From NCBI RefSeq assembly GCF_932526225.1, contig NC_064040.1:14422856-14486855 (forward strand): a stretch of DNA of 64,000 nt, given 5' to 3'. A program made the translations under genes and the position numbers. The DNA comes from Nematostella vectensis (lineage: Eukaryota > Cnidaria > Anthozoa > Actiniaria > Edwardsiidae). This document shows, piece after piece, positions 1 to 9,368 of this stretch. Position 1 is the first letter of the stretch. Every line of letters begins with the position of its first letter. The notes under the pieces were generated by a model that was not told where the DNA came from, did no database searches, and was given only the letters and a program-made list of their open reading frames with translations.

Positions 1-189
1 AGAGGGACTCTACATAAAAGTAGACATGGGTAATCGACCTATGTTTTACGGTATAATATTAAAGCTGTCTTTTAAGGTGTGTTCAACGATCGTTAGTAGA
101 ATCGCCTGAAGCTTATGTACCGTCTGCAACTAACGGCAGTGTTATCTCTTAGGGTTGGAAGATTGCTTCGACCCCGACTTATGTACCTT

Positions 190-768
190 ATTGTAGGTTT
201 TGGTGATGACTCTAACTTACCATGGCTTCTTTTTCCCTGTAGAGGGTAAAGGATGACTGTTACTTACCATGGCTTCGTTCTCTCTGTAGAGGGTAAAGGA
301 TGACTGTTACTTACCGTGGCTTCGTTCTCTATGTAAAGGGTAAAGGATGACTGTTACTTACCGTGGCTTCGTTCTCTATGTAAAGGGTAAAGGATGACTG
401 TTACTTACCGTGGCTTCGTTCTCTATGTAAAGGGTAAAGGATGACTGTTACTTACCATGGCTTCGTTCTCTATGTAAAGGGTGACTGTTACTTATCATGG
501 CTTCGTTCTCTATGTAAAGGGTGACTGTTACTTACCATGGCTTCGTTCACTATGTAAAGGGTAAAGGATGACTGTTACTTATCATGGCTTCGTTCTCTAT
601 GTAAAGGGTAAAGGATGACTGTTACTTACCATGGCTTCGTTCTCTATGTAAAGGGTAATGGGTGACTGTTACTTACCATGGCTTCGTTCTCCCTGCAGAG
701 GGTAAAGGATGACTTTTTCTTACCATGCCGGTTCTCCCTGCACTAGGTTAAGGATGGCTATTACTTAC
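190..768 (-). repeat. 47-bp minisatellite in intron 2 of copy A (exon-junction derived)
   Basis: About 13 tandem units of 47 bp, a few shortened to about 37-40 bp. Read on the minus strand each unit holds the last bases of exon 2 (AGAACGAAGCCATG), a donor GTAAGT, about 20 nt of intron and a pyrimidine-rich run ending in CATAG or CTACAG. Most units here have the variant CTATGTAAAGG on the plus strand. A few read ACTTATCATGG, which breaks the GT donor. The array abuts exon 2 at 768/769, so it looks like repeated duplication of the exon 2/intron 2 border. Confidence 0.9.
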
Positions 769-995
769 CATGGCTTCGTTTTCCCTATAGAAGGAAAAGG
801 AAGAGTTCTCCTGCAGTCTGTTTAACGCTCCATGGCTGTACCCATCGGAGGACAAGAGTTCACAAACATCTTGGCCACCTGGTACGGTTCCGTGGTTGAA
901 CGAGAGGCATCGCGGGTGACTGGTGCAGAGCATAGCGCAGTCCATGTGACACATCACGTGATGCGTGGCTATAATTGATTCGTTTAGTCGCTTAT
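769..995 (-). CDS. PAN/apple-domain exon (exon 2) of secreted PAN-fibrinogen-like gene, copy A
   Basis: Internal exon of 227 nt with an open frame. Its acceptor is a pyrimidine run ending AAACAG before ATAAGCGAC, and its donor is CATG|GTAAGT. Entering in phase 1 and leaving in phase 0, it encodes about 76 residues with the spacing MCHMDCAMLCTSHPRC and later DVCELL, the cysteine-rich core expected of PAN/apple domains, which act in protein or carbohydrate binding in secreted proteins. The upstream exon is 3928-4054. The downstream fibrinogen-like exon would lie left of position 1. The sequence is nearly identical to copy B (34836-35062) and slightly diverged from copy C (16169-16395). The PAN assignment rests on motif recognition and the splice model on sequence signals only. 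Confidence 0.75.
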
Positions 996-2986
996 CTGTT
1001 TAAAACAAAGAGAAAATCGTCCATTTAAAGGGTGGCTTCATCTCTACAGCTCAGCGCCAGATGCTGGCCTAGTGATGCCTCCACTATCAGGGCCATAGCA
1101 GAGGGCGGGCCATGCCCCCCCCCCCCTAAAAAAAATTATTAATGTTTCTGTATTCCCCCCTCCTCCAAACATTTTAGCGGAGCCCCTGCGAAGCCCAATA
1201 GTCATAGGAAAGTGGTGTATAACTATACGATGAAGTTCCCGTGGTCACGATGGGATACCTGTGGATTTTCCCGTGTCTGGTGTCTGGTTTTTTGGCGTGA
1301 GAGTCAGGACGTGCGTAAAACTATAACGGGGAAATAATTTATCTGAAAAGAAGCACTCACTCGATTGCTTTTTCCCTACACTTCTGTAAACTTCAGACAG
1401 CTTTAGGGAAAATGTATATAGAACAGAACAATAATTATTGAGACGACCTGAAGACTTCCCAGAAGTAAGTGACTACACAGAAACAAGAACAAGCTAAGAC
1501 CCAAGACGCTAAGATTTTTAAGAAAATTATAATTTGCTTATCGGGAAGCCGTAAAAACTTTCCCGTTAAAACTTACGGGCCCGGTAATTACCGGTTTTCT
1601 GTTTTTCTTTGTGAGTTATATTTCTTTTCGCCGTGAGTCATTTCTTTTTTCCTTGAGGTTTTTCTTGTCTCGGTGAGCTATTTCTTTTCTTCTATTTCTT
1701 TTCGCCGTGACAGATATGGGCCACCGTACTTTCCAGACGACCGAGTAGAGTGTTGGGACTAAAGAAATGTTTTGGCTTTGAAGCTTGCAAACTGTTTGGA
1801 CTCAAGCGAAACATTGAACTGCACACTAGCGATATAAAGATGTTGCTTTGTCTCCACTAAATTTATCCTTCCGTTTACTCCCAACGACAAAATACAAGTA
1901 TTGGATAACTTCACTTACAATAAAATTAACTTACCGTCTCTCGAGCTATCTCTGCTTTATTTCGCTCTGTCTATTTTTTTTTGGCTCTTTGTTTTATCCA
2001 ACACGTAATTCATGAATAGACTGGCTAAATAATTACTGAATTTCAATGAAATAAAAAAAAACTAGATTTGCCGATTTGTGTAGAAAACTGGTACCCCAAA
2101 CACTGCTGTGGCATCGGCACTTTTCGAAACAAGGACAAAGAAAAAGTAGATAAAGTCTCATTTTGTAGCAAAACTTCCATACCTTCGCAAAGTTGTTTTA
2201 GACGCACGGTGACAGCTAAATGTCAAATCGTTTGACAGAAAAGAAACCCGATTGGCTGGTAGGAAATCCCATAAAATGATGTTAGCCGTGATTGGCTTTC
2301 TTCTTGCCGGGTAGTGGAATGGTTTCCTCAGTGATCAAATCTCTCAACTCGACACAACTTGAAAATTACGCGATTTAATCGGCAAAAAAGCACCAAATAA
2401 AATAAATCCAGCATGAATATTTTGAAAAGTCTTTGTTACTGTGATAAGATAAGATCATAGATCAAGAGATGTCCAAAGATGGTTTTTGTTCTAATGTTCT
2501 ATTTTCTCTTTTCCAGAAAACACTTCACGTAAGAGCTGATCATAGATTATGGCAGCATAATTTAACTTTTACATTTTTCAAACATAATTTCATTTCAGAA
2601 AATTCCTCAATTTTTCAAAATTATCAAATATAATTGTAACAATTTTGCTACATGGAAACTGTAACGGTGAATACTTTTAATCAATAAAAACCATTTCATT
2701 AAGCAAGTCTTCCACCTGCTATGTACTGTTTGTACAAGTTTTAGATCAATGAAATTATTTCTCCTTTTATGTATCAAAAGAGAGAATCATTAACATTAAG
2801 ATAACATTCTGTTGTTTACATAAAAACTGCTAAGTGGTTATTTTCTGAAAAATATTCTAGACTTATCCGACCCGTAATTTAACCGAATAGATGTCAAATA
2901 GGTAACGCTACTCATAAGGCTTTAAGTTTATTGGATTTATTGTATACGCTGGTAATAAACCATTATTATATTGTTATTATTACTAT

Positions 2987-3045
<59 letters not shown>

Positions 3046-3125
3046 ATAGTAGTAGTAGTAGTAGTGTTAGTAGTAGTAGTAGTATCAGTGTCATTGTCAT
3101 CATTATTATTATCATTATCGTTATA

Positions 3126-3207
<82 letters not shown>

Positions 3208-3927
3208 GTTTCTCCAGTTTGCTCCGCAGTGTTTTTCGGATGGAAAAAATTGACAATGCTTTTCGAATTGAAAAATATTTTTCTCGTGAAAATGAATATA
3301 TGTACGTATAGGCTGCATTCCTATGATATGTGCGATGTTTTAGAAACCTCTAATCATACAGCCCATAATATATAACCTACTACCACAGAGCTTTCTTCCT
3401 TTCCCAAAACATTTGTTGAAATCTGTTCGAAAGTTCGGGAAAAAAAGGTTGTGAATAGCTAAAACTACGACGAAGCGATATTAGTTTTTTGAGCTAGTAA
3501 GAAAACGTTGAATAAAGCCCTAAAATTCCTAAAAACATTTTTTTGTTCGCTGCAGCTGTGACAAGTTAAAATCTCAGGACTGAAAAATGTACATTTGTTA
3601 AAATCTGTTCGAAAGTTTAGAAAAGAAAGGTTTGGGATTTACGACAATGCGACGATGTAGTTTCAGAAACTTTACATCTGAAAAAGTCCCGTTCAAAGGT
3701 CCCGTTCAACTTATAGATATCAGTGTTTTTTGAGCCAGTAAAAAAAAACGGAAGGTTTATCCCTAGAATTCTCTAGGAATGAAAAATGCGTGTTATGTTG
3801 TCATATCGCTTTATAGATATATATATATATAAATCTCTTTCATATTTATATTACAAGGTAACTGTCCTTTGGGTGCCACAAAAACGATGGGAGGAAATGC
3901 TTTTTTTATCTCGACATTGCTACTTAC
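996..3927 (-). other. Intron 1 of copy A
   Basis: Intron between the signal-peptide exon and the PAN exon (minus strand, GTAAGT donor, AAACAG acceptor). No protein-coding segment was recognised. Positions 1021-1476 are unlike the matching part of copy B and include a C-rich tract near 1117; the stretch beside the exon resembles copy C instead. A trinucleotide repeat occupies 2986-3207. The other parts match copy B intron 1 closely. Confidence 0.65.
2986..3207. repeat. Trinucleotide microsatellite (TAG)n then (TTA)n
   Basis: About 90 bp of TAG units with interruptions are followed by about 80 bp of TTA units. The corresponding site in copy B (37666-38067) has TTA and TTATTG units instead. Open frames of poly-Ser, poly-Ile or poly-Leu through it are artefacts of the repeat. 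Confidence 0.97.
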
Positions 3928-4054
3928 CAACAAATCTGACGTAATGACCCAGTTTGCTATGCTCCATGTGTAATATTGCATTTCCAAATGCTACTATCAG
4001 CCATGGGATAAGCAAATAAAATGCGTGAAAATTGTAAATTCTTCCCACATCCAT
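3928..4054 (-). CDS. Signal-peptide exon (exon 1) of PAN-fibrinogen-like gene, copy A
   Basis: The 127-nt coding part runs from an ATG at 4054 to a donor reading GTTG|GTAAGTAG. It encodes a start MDVGRIYNFHAFYLLIPWLI, a hydrophobic core FYLLIPWLIVAF and a likely signal-peptidase site after FGNA. It leaves in phase 1, which joins in frame to the PAN exon (V, then D-K-R-L). Coding bases are the same as copy B exon 1 (38800-38926) as read by eye, and copy C differs by a few substitutions. Secretion is inferred from the hydrophobic leader. The 5' UTR and promoter were not defined. Confidence 0.65.
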
Positions 4055-4772
4055 CCTGTCACAAGCCCAACTCCCTTGATTATTAACGTGGCATCTGCTG
4101 CGCGAAGAAAAACAAGCTGAAAAGTCTTTTATCTTGATAATTTATTTTCGTGAATTCTATTGGATTGCAATGAAAAATTAACGTACCCCAAACAATACCT
4201 CCAACAAAGACTGACAAAACTTTGTTATTAGCTCCCTCTTTTTCTTGCTATTACCCATCAGTTTGATCCTTCAAAGGGGAAGATTTCTGGATAAAAATTT
4301 AAAAATTCATAATCATGATACGATTTTAACTAATTAGATGAATGATTGTGTATTTATGGTAGGCGTTCTAAAAACCTTCTATCACGAAAATAAAATAAAC
4401 ATCTCCAGGAGTGACTAGATTAACACATCCATTACCACAGCGCCCCAGGAATCCCGTAAAATATAGACCCAACTCCAAAACATCAGAAATGCAAACTAAA
4501 AACATCACCAAACCCGGATACTCAAGGATTCATCAAAGTCATAAATGACCTTCATAAGCACATCAAGTAATGTAATTCCAAAGTTTAGGCGCGCATACAA
4601 AAAAGGCTCGGTCACCATAATTAGATGTTTAAGTGGTAGGCACCTTGATCTGACTTTTTGAAGAAGATCGAAGTGCGCGAGAAGGACAGTATTTGACTAT
4701 TAATGCTAATATATCAATTTCAACTCAGTTGCTATTTTTAGGCCACATTGACAGAGAGGCGGGCAAGTTCCT
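4055..4772. other. 5' flank of copy A, no gene seen
   Basis: Upstream (on the minus strand) of the signal-peptide exon and conserved with 38927-39654 near copy B. It should contain the promoter and 5' UTR, but no TATA box or other site could be fixed. Confidence 0.4.
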
Positions 4773-4879
4773 ACCCTGGTTCCTGAGCTTCGAACGTGTC
4801 TCTATTTAGTGGCCAGCGAGCTTGAGACGAGGCTCGTGGCCACTAAATATAGAGACGTTCGAAGCTCTTGAACCAGGTT
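4773..4879. repeat. Long palindrome (hairpin), copy A side
   Basis: Inverted repeat with arms of about 50 nt around a short centre near 4824. The arms include GAGCTTCGAACG with TCTCTATTTAGTGGCCA on the left and their complements on the right. An equivalent palindrome sits at 39655-39760 in the other duplicate. It could be the end of a small foldback element or a palindromic MITE. Confidence 0.85.
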
Positions 4880-4896
4880 AGCAAACTCCTCACCCA

Positions 4897-5469
4897 TTGT
4901 CATTTGATTTTTATTATAAGTCTTTTTTCCCCAAAGCCAAACAAAACATTTCCAGGTCTAAGGAACCCATAAACAACCCTGAAAACAATTTTTCAATAAG
5001 GTTGGGTGTCAAAAAAGTTCCACATTGGAGAGCACGAGGCCATTCGCTAGAAAATTCCTTTCTTACTCGAACAAAGGAAATTGTAGCTCTTAAGCTTACC
5101 TTTGGTAATTTTAAGCATAGTTACAATCAGCACCCATTTTCAATCGAAGTATCGCGTAGGAATGATGTTTGTCCGGTACAACATATTATGAAGTATTTAT
5201 CTCTCCGGGGTAGTGGGCCAGGACCTATTTTTATTTCTGCGGATGGTTCCCCTGTACCTAGATCAGAATTTACGGACAGGCTTTCAGTTGCCATTAAATC
5301 ATGTGGGTTGGACCCCTCCAGATACAAGGGCCATAGTTTCAGAATAGGTGCTGCTTCTAATGCTGCAGATGCTGGCACGTCCGATGCGCAGATTAGGGCC
5401 TTAGGCCGCTGGAAATCCAATGCATTTCTTAAATATATTCGCATCCAATCAGTGTCCAGAACTGTTTAG
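4897..5469 (+). pseudogene. Tyrosine recombinase C-terminal fragment (DIRS/Ngaro/Crypton-type)
   Basis: Open frame of 190 codons whose C-terminal two thirds resembles the catalytic domain of tyrosine recombinases. Visible are the box GHSFRIGAAS (HxxR), LGRWKSNAF (the W position) and the nucleophile region KYIR near residues 143-183, preceded by PGPIFISADGSPVPRSEF. The upstream catalytic Arg box is missing. The duplication shared with copy B stops at 5076, exactly where recombinase-like sequence begins, so the N-terminal 60 residues are probably unrelated. Such enzymes move YR retrotransposons (DIRS, Ngaro) or Cryptons; which class cannot be settled because no RT is seen next to it. The following direct repeats favour Ngaro. 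Confidence 0.65.
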
Positions 5470-5472
5470 AAC

Positions 5473-5735
5473 CAGAAGGCAACTTGCAGGGGGAGTTGTC
5501 CTTCACTCTTGGCCCTGAACTGATTCTTTGTCTAGCAAGGGCAGCGGAGATTTCGTTTCGGGGTCAAGAGTACATTAACATTTTCAACTTGGTATCTGGC
5601 TAGCAAAGGCGGCAGGTTTAATGCTGCATACTTTTTACGCAACTTGCAAGGGCAGTTGCCACTCATTCTTGGCTCTGAAGTGGGGCCTTGTCTAGCAAGG
5701 GCAACGGGGTTCTCTATTTCAGAGCCAATGATTTG
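5473..5735 (+). repeat. Two degenerate direct repeats after the recombinase frame
   Basis: Sequences around 5475-5560 and 5637-5733 share blocks such as GGCAACTTGC, TTGTCTAGCAAGGGCA and CTTGGC with CTGAA. They lie directly 3' of the recombinase stop codon and are probably part of the same element's 3' region. Confidence 0.6.
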
Positions 5736-5818
5736 TCACTAACAGTTGGATTATAGTTATCAGTAAGGGGTGCTGTTTTTCCTTTGGGTGGGGCTAGCAT
5801 CATGTTTGTGATGCTTTT

Positions 5819-6533
5819 GGCGTTTTGTTGCCCTCACCTTTACTGGGCTAAGATAATTGAAAATATTGTAAATATAAAGTGAAAAAATAATTATATTAAA
5901 TACGGCTTTGGGCGTGGCCCATAGCCAATTAAGTCCATACAATGGTGTGGTCTACATTGATCGGGGTTGGGCCCAGTAAACTAGCTTCAGGAAAAGCAGC
6001 ATTTTACCTTGTAATTGCGAGAGAGAAAAGCATAAAGGAAATATTTGTTTGCAAATAGAATTTTTATGCTTTATTTCGAGCACTGTTTAGTAGCATGTAT
6101 GTTATGTAATATTATTTGTGGTCGCGTGTCAGCACCATGTCTGTTAGGAGGACAAAGAGGGGGGGCAATTAATTGTGCATTATCACATACACGTGACCGC
6201 TTAGCAAGGATCACTTGGCTTCTGTAACTCGTTGAGAACAGAAGTGTTTTTGACCCACCACCTCCCCTTTTTCTCCTCCTTACACTATCAGATTTTAGAG
6301 TTGTCAAGTTGGTTGCGTTTTGTTGCCCTCACCTTTACTGGGCTAAGATAATTGAAAATATTGTAAATATAAAGTGAAAAAATAATTATATTAAATACGG
6401 CTTTGGGCGTGGCCCATAGCCAATTAAGTCCATACAATGGTGTGGTCTACATTGATCGGGGTTGGGCCCACTAAACTAGCTTCAGGAAAAGCAGCATTTT
6501 ACCTTGTAATTGCGAGAGAGAAAAGCATAAAAT
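5819..6533 (+). repeat. Pair of ~215-bp direct repeats (5819-6036 and 6321-6533) with 284-bp spacer
   Basis: The two copies, starting CGTTTTGTTGCCCTCACC and ending GAGAGAAAAGCATAAA, are almost identical (one visible change: CCCAGTAAAC versus CCCACTAAAC). The order recombinase, repeat, unique spacer, repeat matches the B1-A2-B2 layout of split direct repeats in Ngaro-type YR retrotransposons. The repeat is directly seen; the Ngaro interpretation is inference. Confidence 0.75.
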
Positions 6534-6534
6534 T

Positions 6535-6914
6535 CTTTTATTGCAAAAGCGAGCTCTGCGATTCATATACTTTGCTAAACGACGAGACCATGCAGTCCCG
6601 CTCTTCCTTGATGCAGATATTCTACCAATAAATTTTCTTTATTTCGAAAATATATGCAACCTAATGCATGATGTTCGAAATTGTATAGCAACAACATTGT
6701 CGAACTTTTCACAGATACTAAAAAAGTTCATTCATATAACACTAGATCATCGACATCTAATAATTTCTATATCAAACATGCGAAACTCCAGCTCCAATAC
6801 AAATCATTTTCCAGGCTTGGCGCAAGAATATGGAATGAGCTACCAGCTTCCCTAAAAGATGATGGCAAAAAAGCATTTAAAACGAAATTACATCAAAGTC
6901 TTAAAGCAGATTGA
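6535..6914 (+). pseudogene. LINE ORF2 C-terminal fragment
   Basis: Two overlapping frames together read like the extreme C-terminus of a CR1/L2-like LINE polyprotein: first QKRALRFIYFAKRRDHAVPL, then HSYNTRSSTSNNFYIKHAKL and FSRLGARIWNELPASLKDD. A frameshift near 6680-6740 separates them. No RT or endonuclease part is present, which is a typical 5'-truncated LINE remnant. Confidence 0.7.
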
Positions 6915-7307
6915 TGACTACGTTGATATCTCCCATATAGTTTGCTGGCGCGCTCTTCAGATAAGGCAGTCAGTCACGCGCAAACCGGCTCCTGAAAATC
7001 AGCTTTATTTTTGCGCTTTCCATTGACGGCCAAATCTGAAAAATTGTTGATTTCTTAATAAGGTCATCGTGCTCAAGAAGCCAGCGGCTGGACTTACACG
7101 ATTCAGGATTTGAGAAGTTTTACAAGTTCTTTTAAAAGTTTCTCCGTTGAACGTTGTAGTTTTTCGAGGCTTGCGCAGCTTTCGGCTTGTCTTCGTTAGT
7201 TCGCGCGGACAAACACAGATTCGTCAGGGACAACAGACAACCGACTCCATCCTCGAGCTGACCGCTGAATTCTGACTGAGCGCGCTGTTCGTAGTGAGAG
7301 CGCTCAC
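6915..7307. other. No feature seen
   Basis: Unique-looking sequence between the LINE fragment and the minisatellite. No gene, RNA or repeat was recognised. Confidence 0.5.
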
Positions 7308-9290
7308 GATGGTTTGGCATTGGAAGCTCCTCACTTTTACATTCCTGTGTTTGGTGCTGCGAGGGATAAATGGTGATTTGGCATTGGAAGCTTCTCACTT
7401 TAACATTCCTGTGTTTGGTGCTGCGAGGGATAAATGATGATTTCGCATCGGAAGCTCCTCACTTTGACATTCCTGTGTTTGGTGCTGCGAGGGATAATGA
7501 TGATTTGGCATTGGAAGCTCCTCACTTTGACATTCCTGTGTTTGGTGATGCGAGGGATAAATGATGATTTGGCGTTGGAAGCTCCTCACTTTGACATTCC
7601 TGTGTTTGGTGCTGCGAGGGATAAATGATGATTTGGCATTGGAAGCTCCTCACTTTTACATTCCTGTGTTTGGTGCTGCGAGGGATAAATGATGATTTGG
7701 CATTGGAAGCTCCTCACTTTTACATTCCTGTGTTTGGTGCTGCGAGGGATAAATGATGATTTTGCATTGGAAGCTCCTCACTTTTACATTCCTGTGTTTG
7801 GTGATGCGAGGGATAAATGATGATTTGGCATTGGAAGCTCCTCACTTTGACATTCCTGTGTTTGGTGCTGCGAGGGATAAATGATGATTTGGCATTGGAA
7901 GCTCCTCACTTTTACATTCCTGTGTTTGGTGCTGCGAGGGATAAACGATGATTTGGCATTGGAAGCTCCTCACTTTTACATTCCTGTGTTTGGTGCTGCG
8001 AGGGATAAACGATGATTTGGCATTGGAAGCTCCTCACTTTTACATTCCTGTGTTTGGTGCTGCGAGGGATAAATGATGATTTGGCATTGGAAGCTCCTCA
8101 CTTTGACATTCCTGTGTTTGGTGCTGCGAGGGATAAATGATGATTTGGCATTGGAAGCTCCTCACTTTGACATTCCTGTGTTTGGTGCTGCGAGGGATAA
8201 ACGATGATTTGGCATTGGAAGCTCCTCACTTTTACATTCCTGTGTTTGGTGCTGCGAGGGATAAATGATGATTTGGCATTGGAAGCTCCTCACTTTGACA
8301 TTCCTGTGTTTGGTGCTGCGAGGGATAAACGATTATTTGGCATTGGAAGCTCCTCACTTTTACATTCCTGTGTTTGGTGCTGCGAGGGATAAACGATGAT
8401 TTGGCATTGGAAGCTCCTCACTTTGACATTCCTGTGTTTGGTGCTGCGAGGGATAAACGATTATTTGGCATTGGAAGCTCCTCACTTTTACATTCCTGTG
8501 TTTGGTGCTGCGAGGGATAAACGATGATTTGGCATTGGAAGCTCCTCACTTTGACATTCCTGTGTTTGGTGCTGCGAGGGATAAATGATGATTTGGCATT
8601 GGAAGCTCCTCACTTTGACATTCATGTGTTTGGTGTTGCGAGTGATAAACGATGATTTGGCGTTGGAAGCTCTTCACTTTTACATTCCTGTGTTTGGTGC
8701 TGCAAGGGATAAATGATGATTTTGCGTTGGAAGCTCCTCACTTTTACATTCCTGTGTTTGGTGCTGCGAGGGATAAATGATGATTTGGCATTGGAAGCTC
8801 CTCACTTTTACATTCCTGTGTTTGGTGCTGCGAGGGATAAACGATGATTTGGCATTGGAAGCTCCTCACTTTTACATTCCTGTGTTTGGTGCTGCGAGGG
8901 ATAAATGATGATTTGGCATTGGAAGCTCCTCACTTTTACATTCCTGTGTTTGGTGCTGCGAGGGATAAATGATGATTTGGCATTGGAAGCTCCTCACTTT
9001 TACATTCCTGTGTTTGGTGCTGCGAGGGATAAACGATGATTTGGCATTGGAAGCTCCTCACTTTTACATTCCTGTGTTTGATGCTGCGAGGGATAAACGA
9101 TGATTTGGCATTGGAAGCTCCTCACTTTTACATTCCTGTGTTTGGTGCTGCGAGGGATAAATGATGATTTGGCATTGGAAGCTCCTCACTTTTACATTCC
9201 TGTGTTTGGTGCTGCGAGAGATAAATGATGATTTGGCATTGGAAGCTCCTCACTTTTACATTCCTGTGTTTGGTGCTATGAGGGATAAAT
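7308..9290. repeat. 64-bp minisatellite, about 31 copies
   Basis: The tandem unit of 64 bp contains GATTTGGCATTGGAAGCTCC, TCACTTTTACATTCCTGTG and GTGCTGCGAGGGATAAA. Main variable sites are TTTTACATT/TTTGACATT and AAATGATG/AAACGATG, in patterns suggesting block amplification. Because 64 is not a multiple of 3, the short open frames across it are accidental. Confidence 0.97.
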
Positions 9291-9368
9291 GACAGTCATG
9301 ACAATAACTCTGTGTTACTCCGAGCTTCAAATAATATATATGTTTATTTCTACACCATTGCAGCTATC

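Noticed and set aside
2931-3311. Open frames of poly-Ser, poly-Ile and poly-Leu
   Set aside because: They are trinucleotide microsatellite read in several frames on both strands, inside an intron.
5127-5444. Minus-strand open frame over the recombinase
   Set aside because: Shadow of the plus-strand recombinase frame.
7308-9290. CRISPR-like array
   Set aside because: Units are contiguous with no unique spacers; it is a simple 64-bp minisatellite in a eukaryotic genome.
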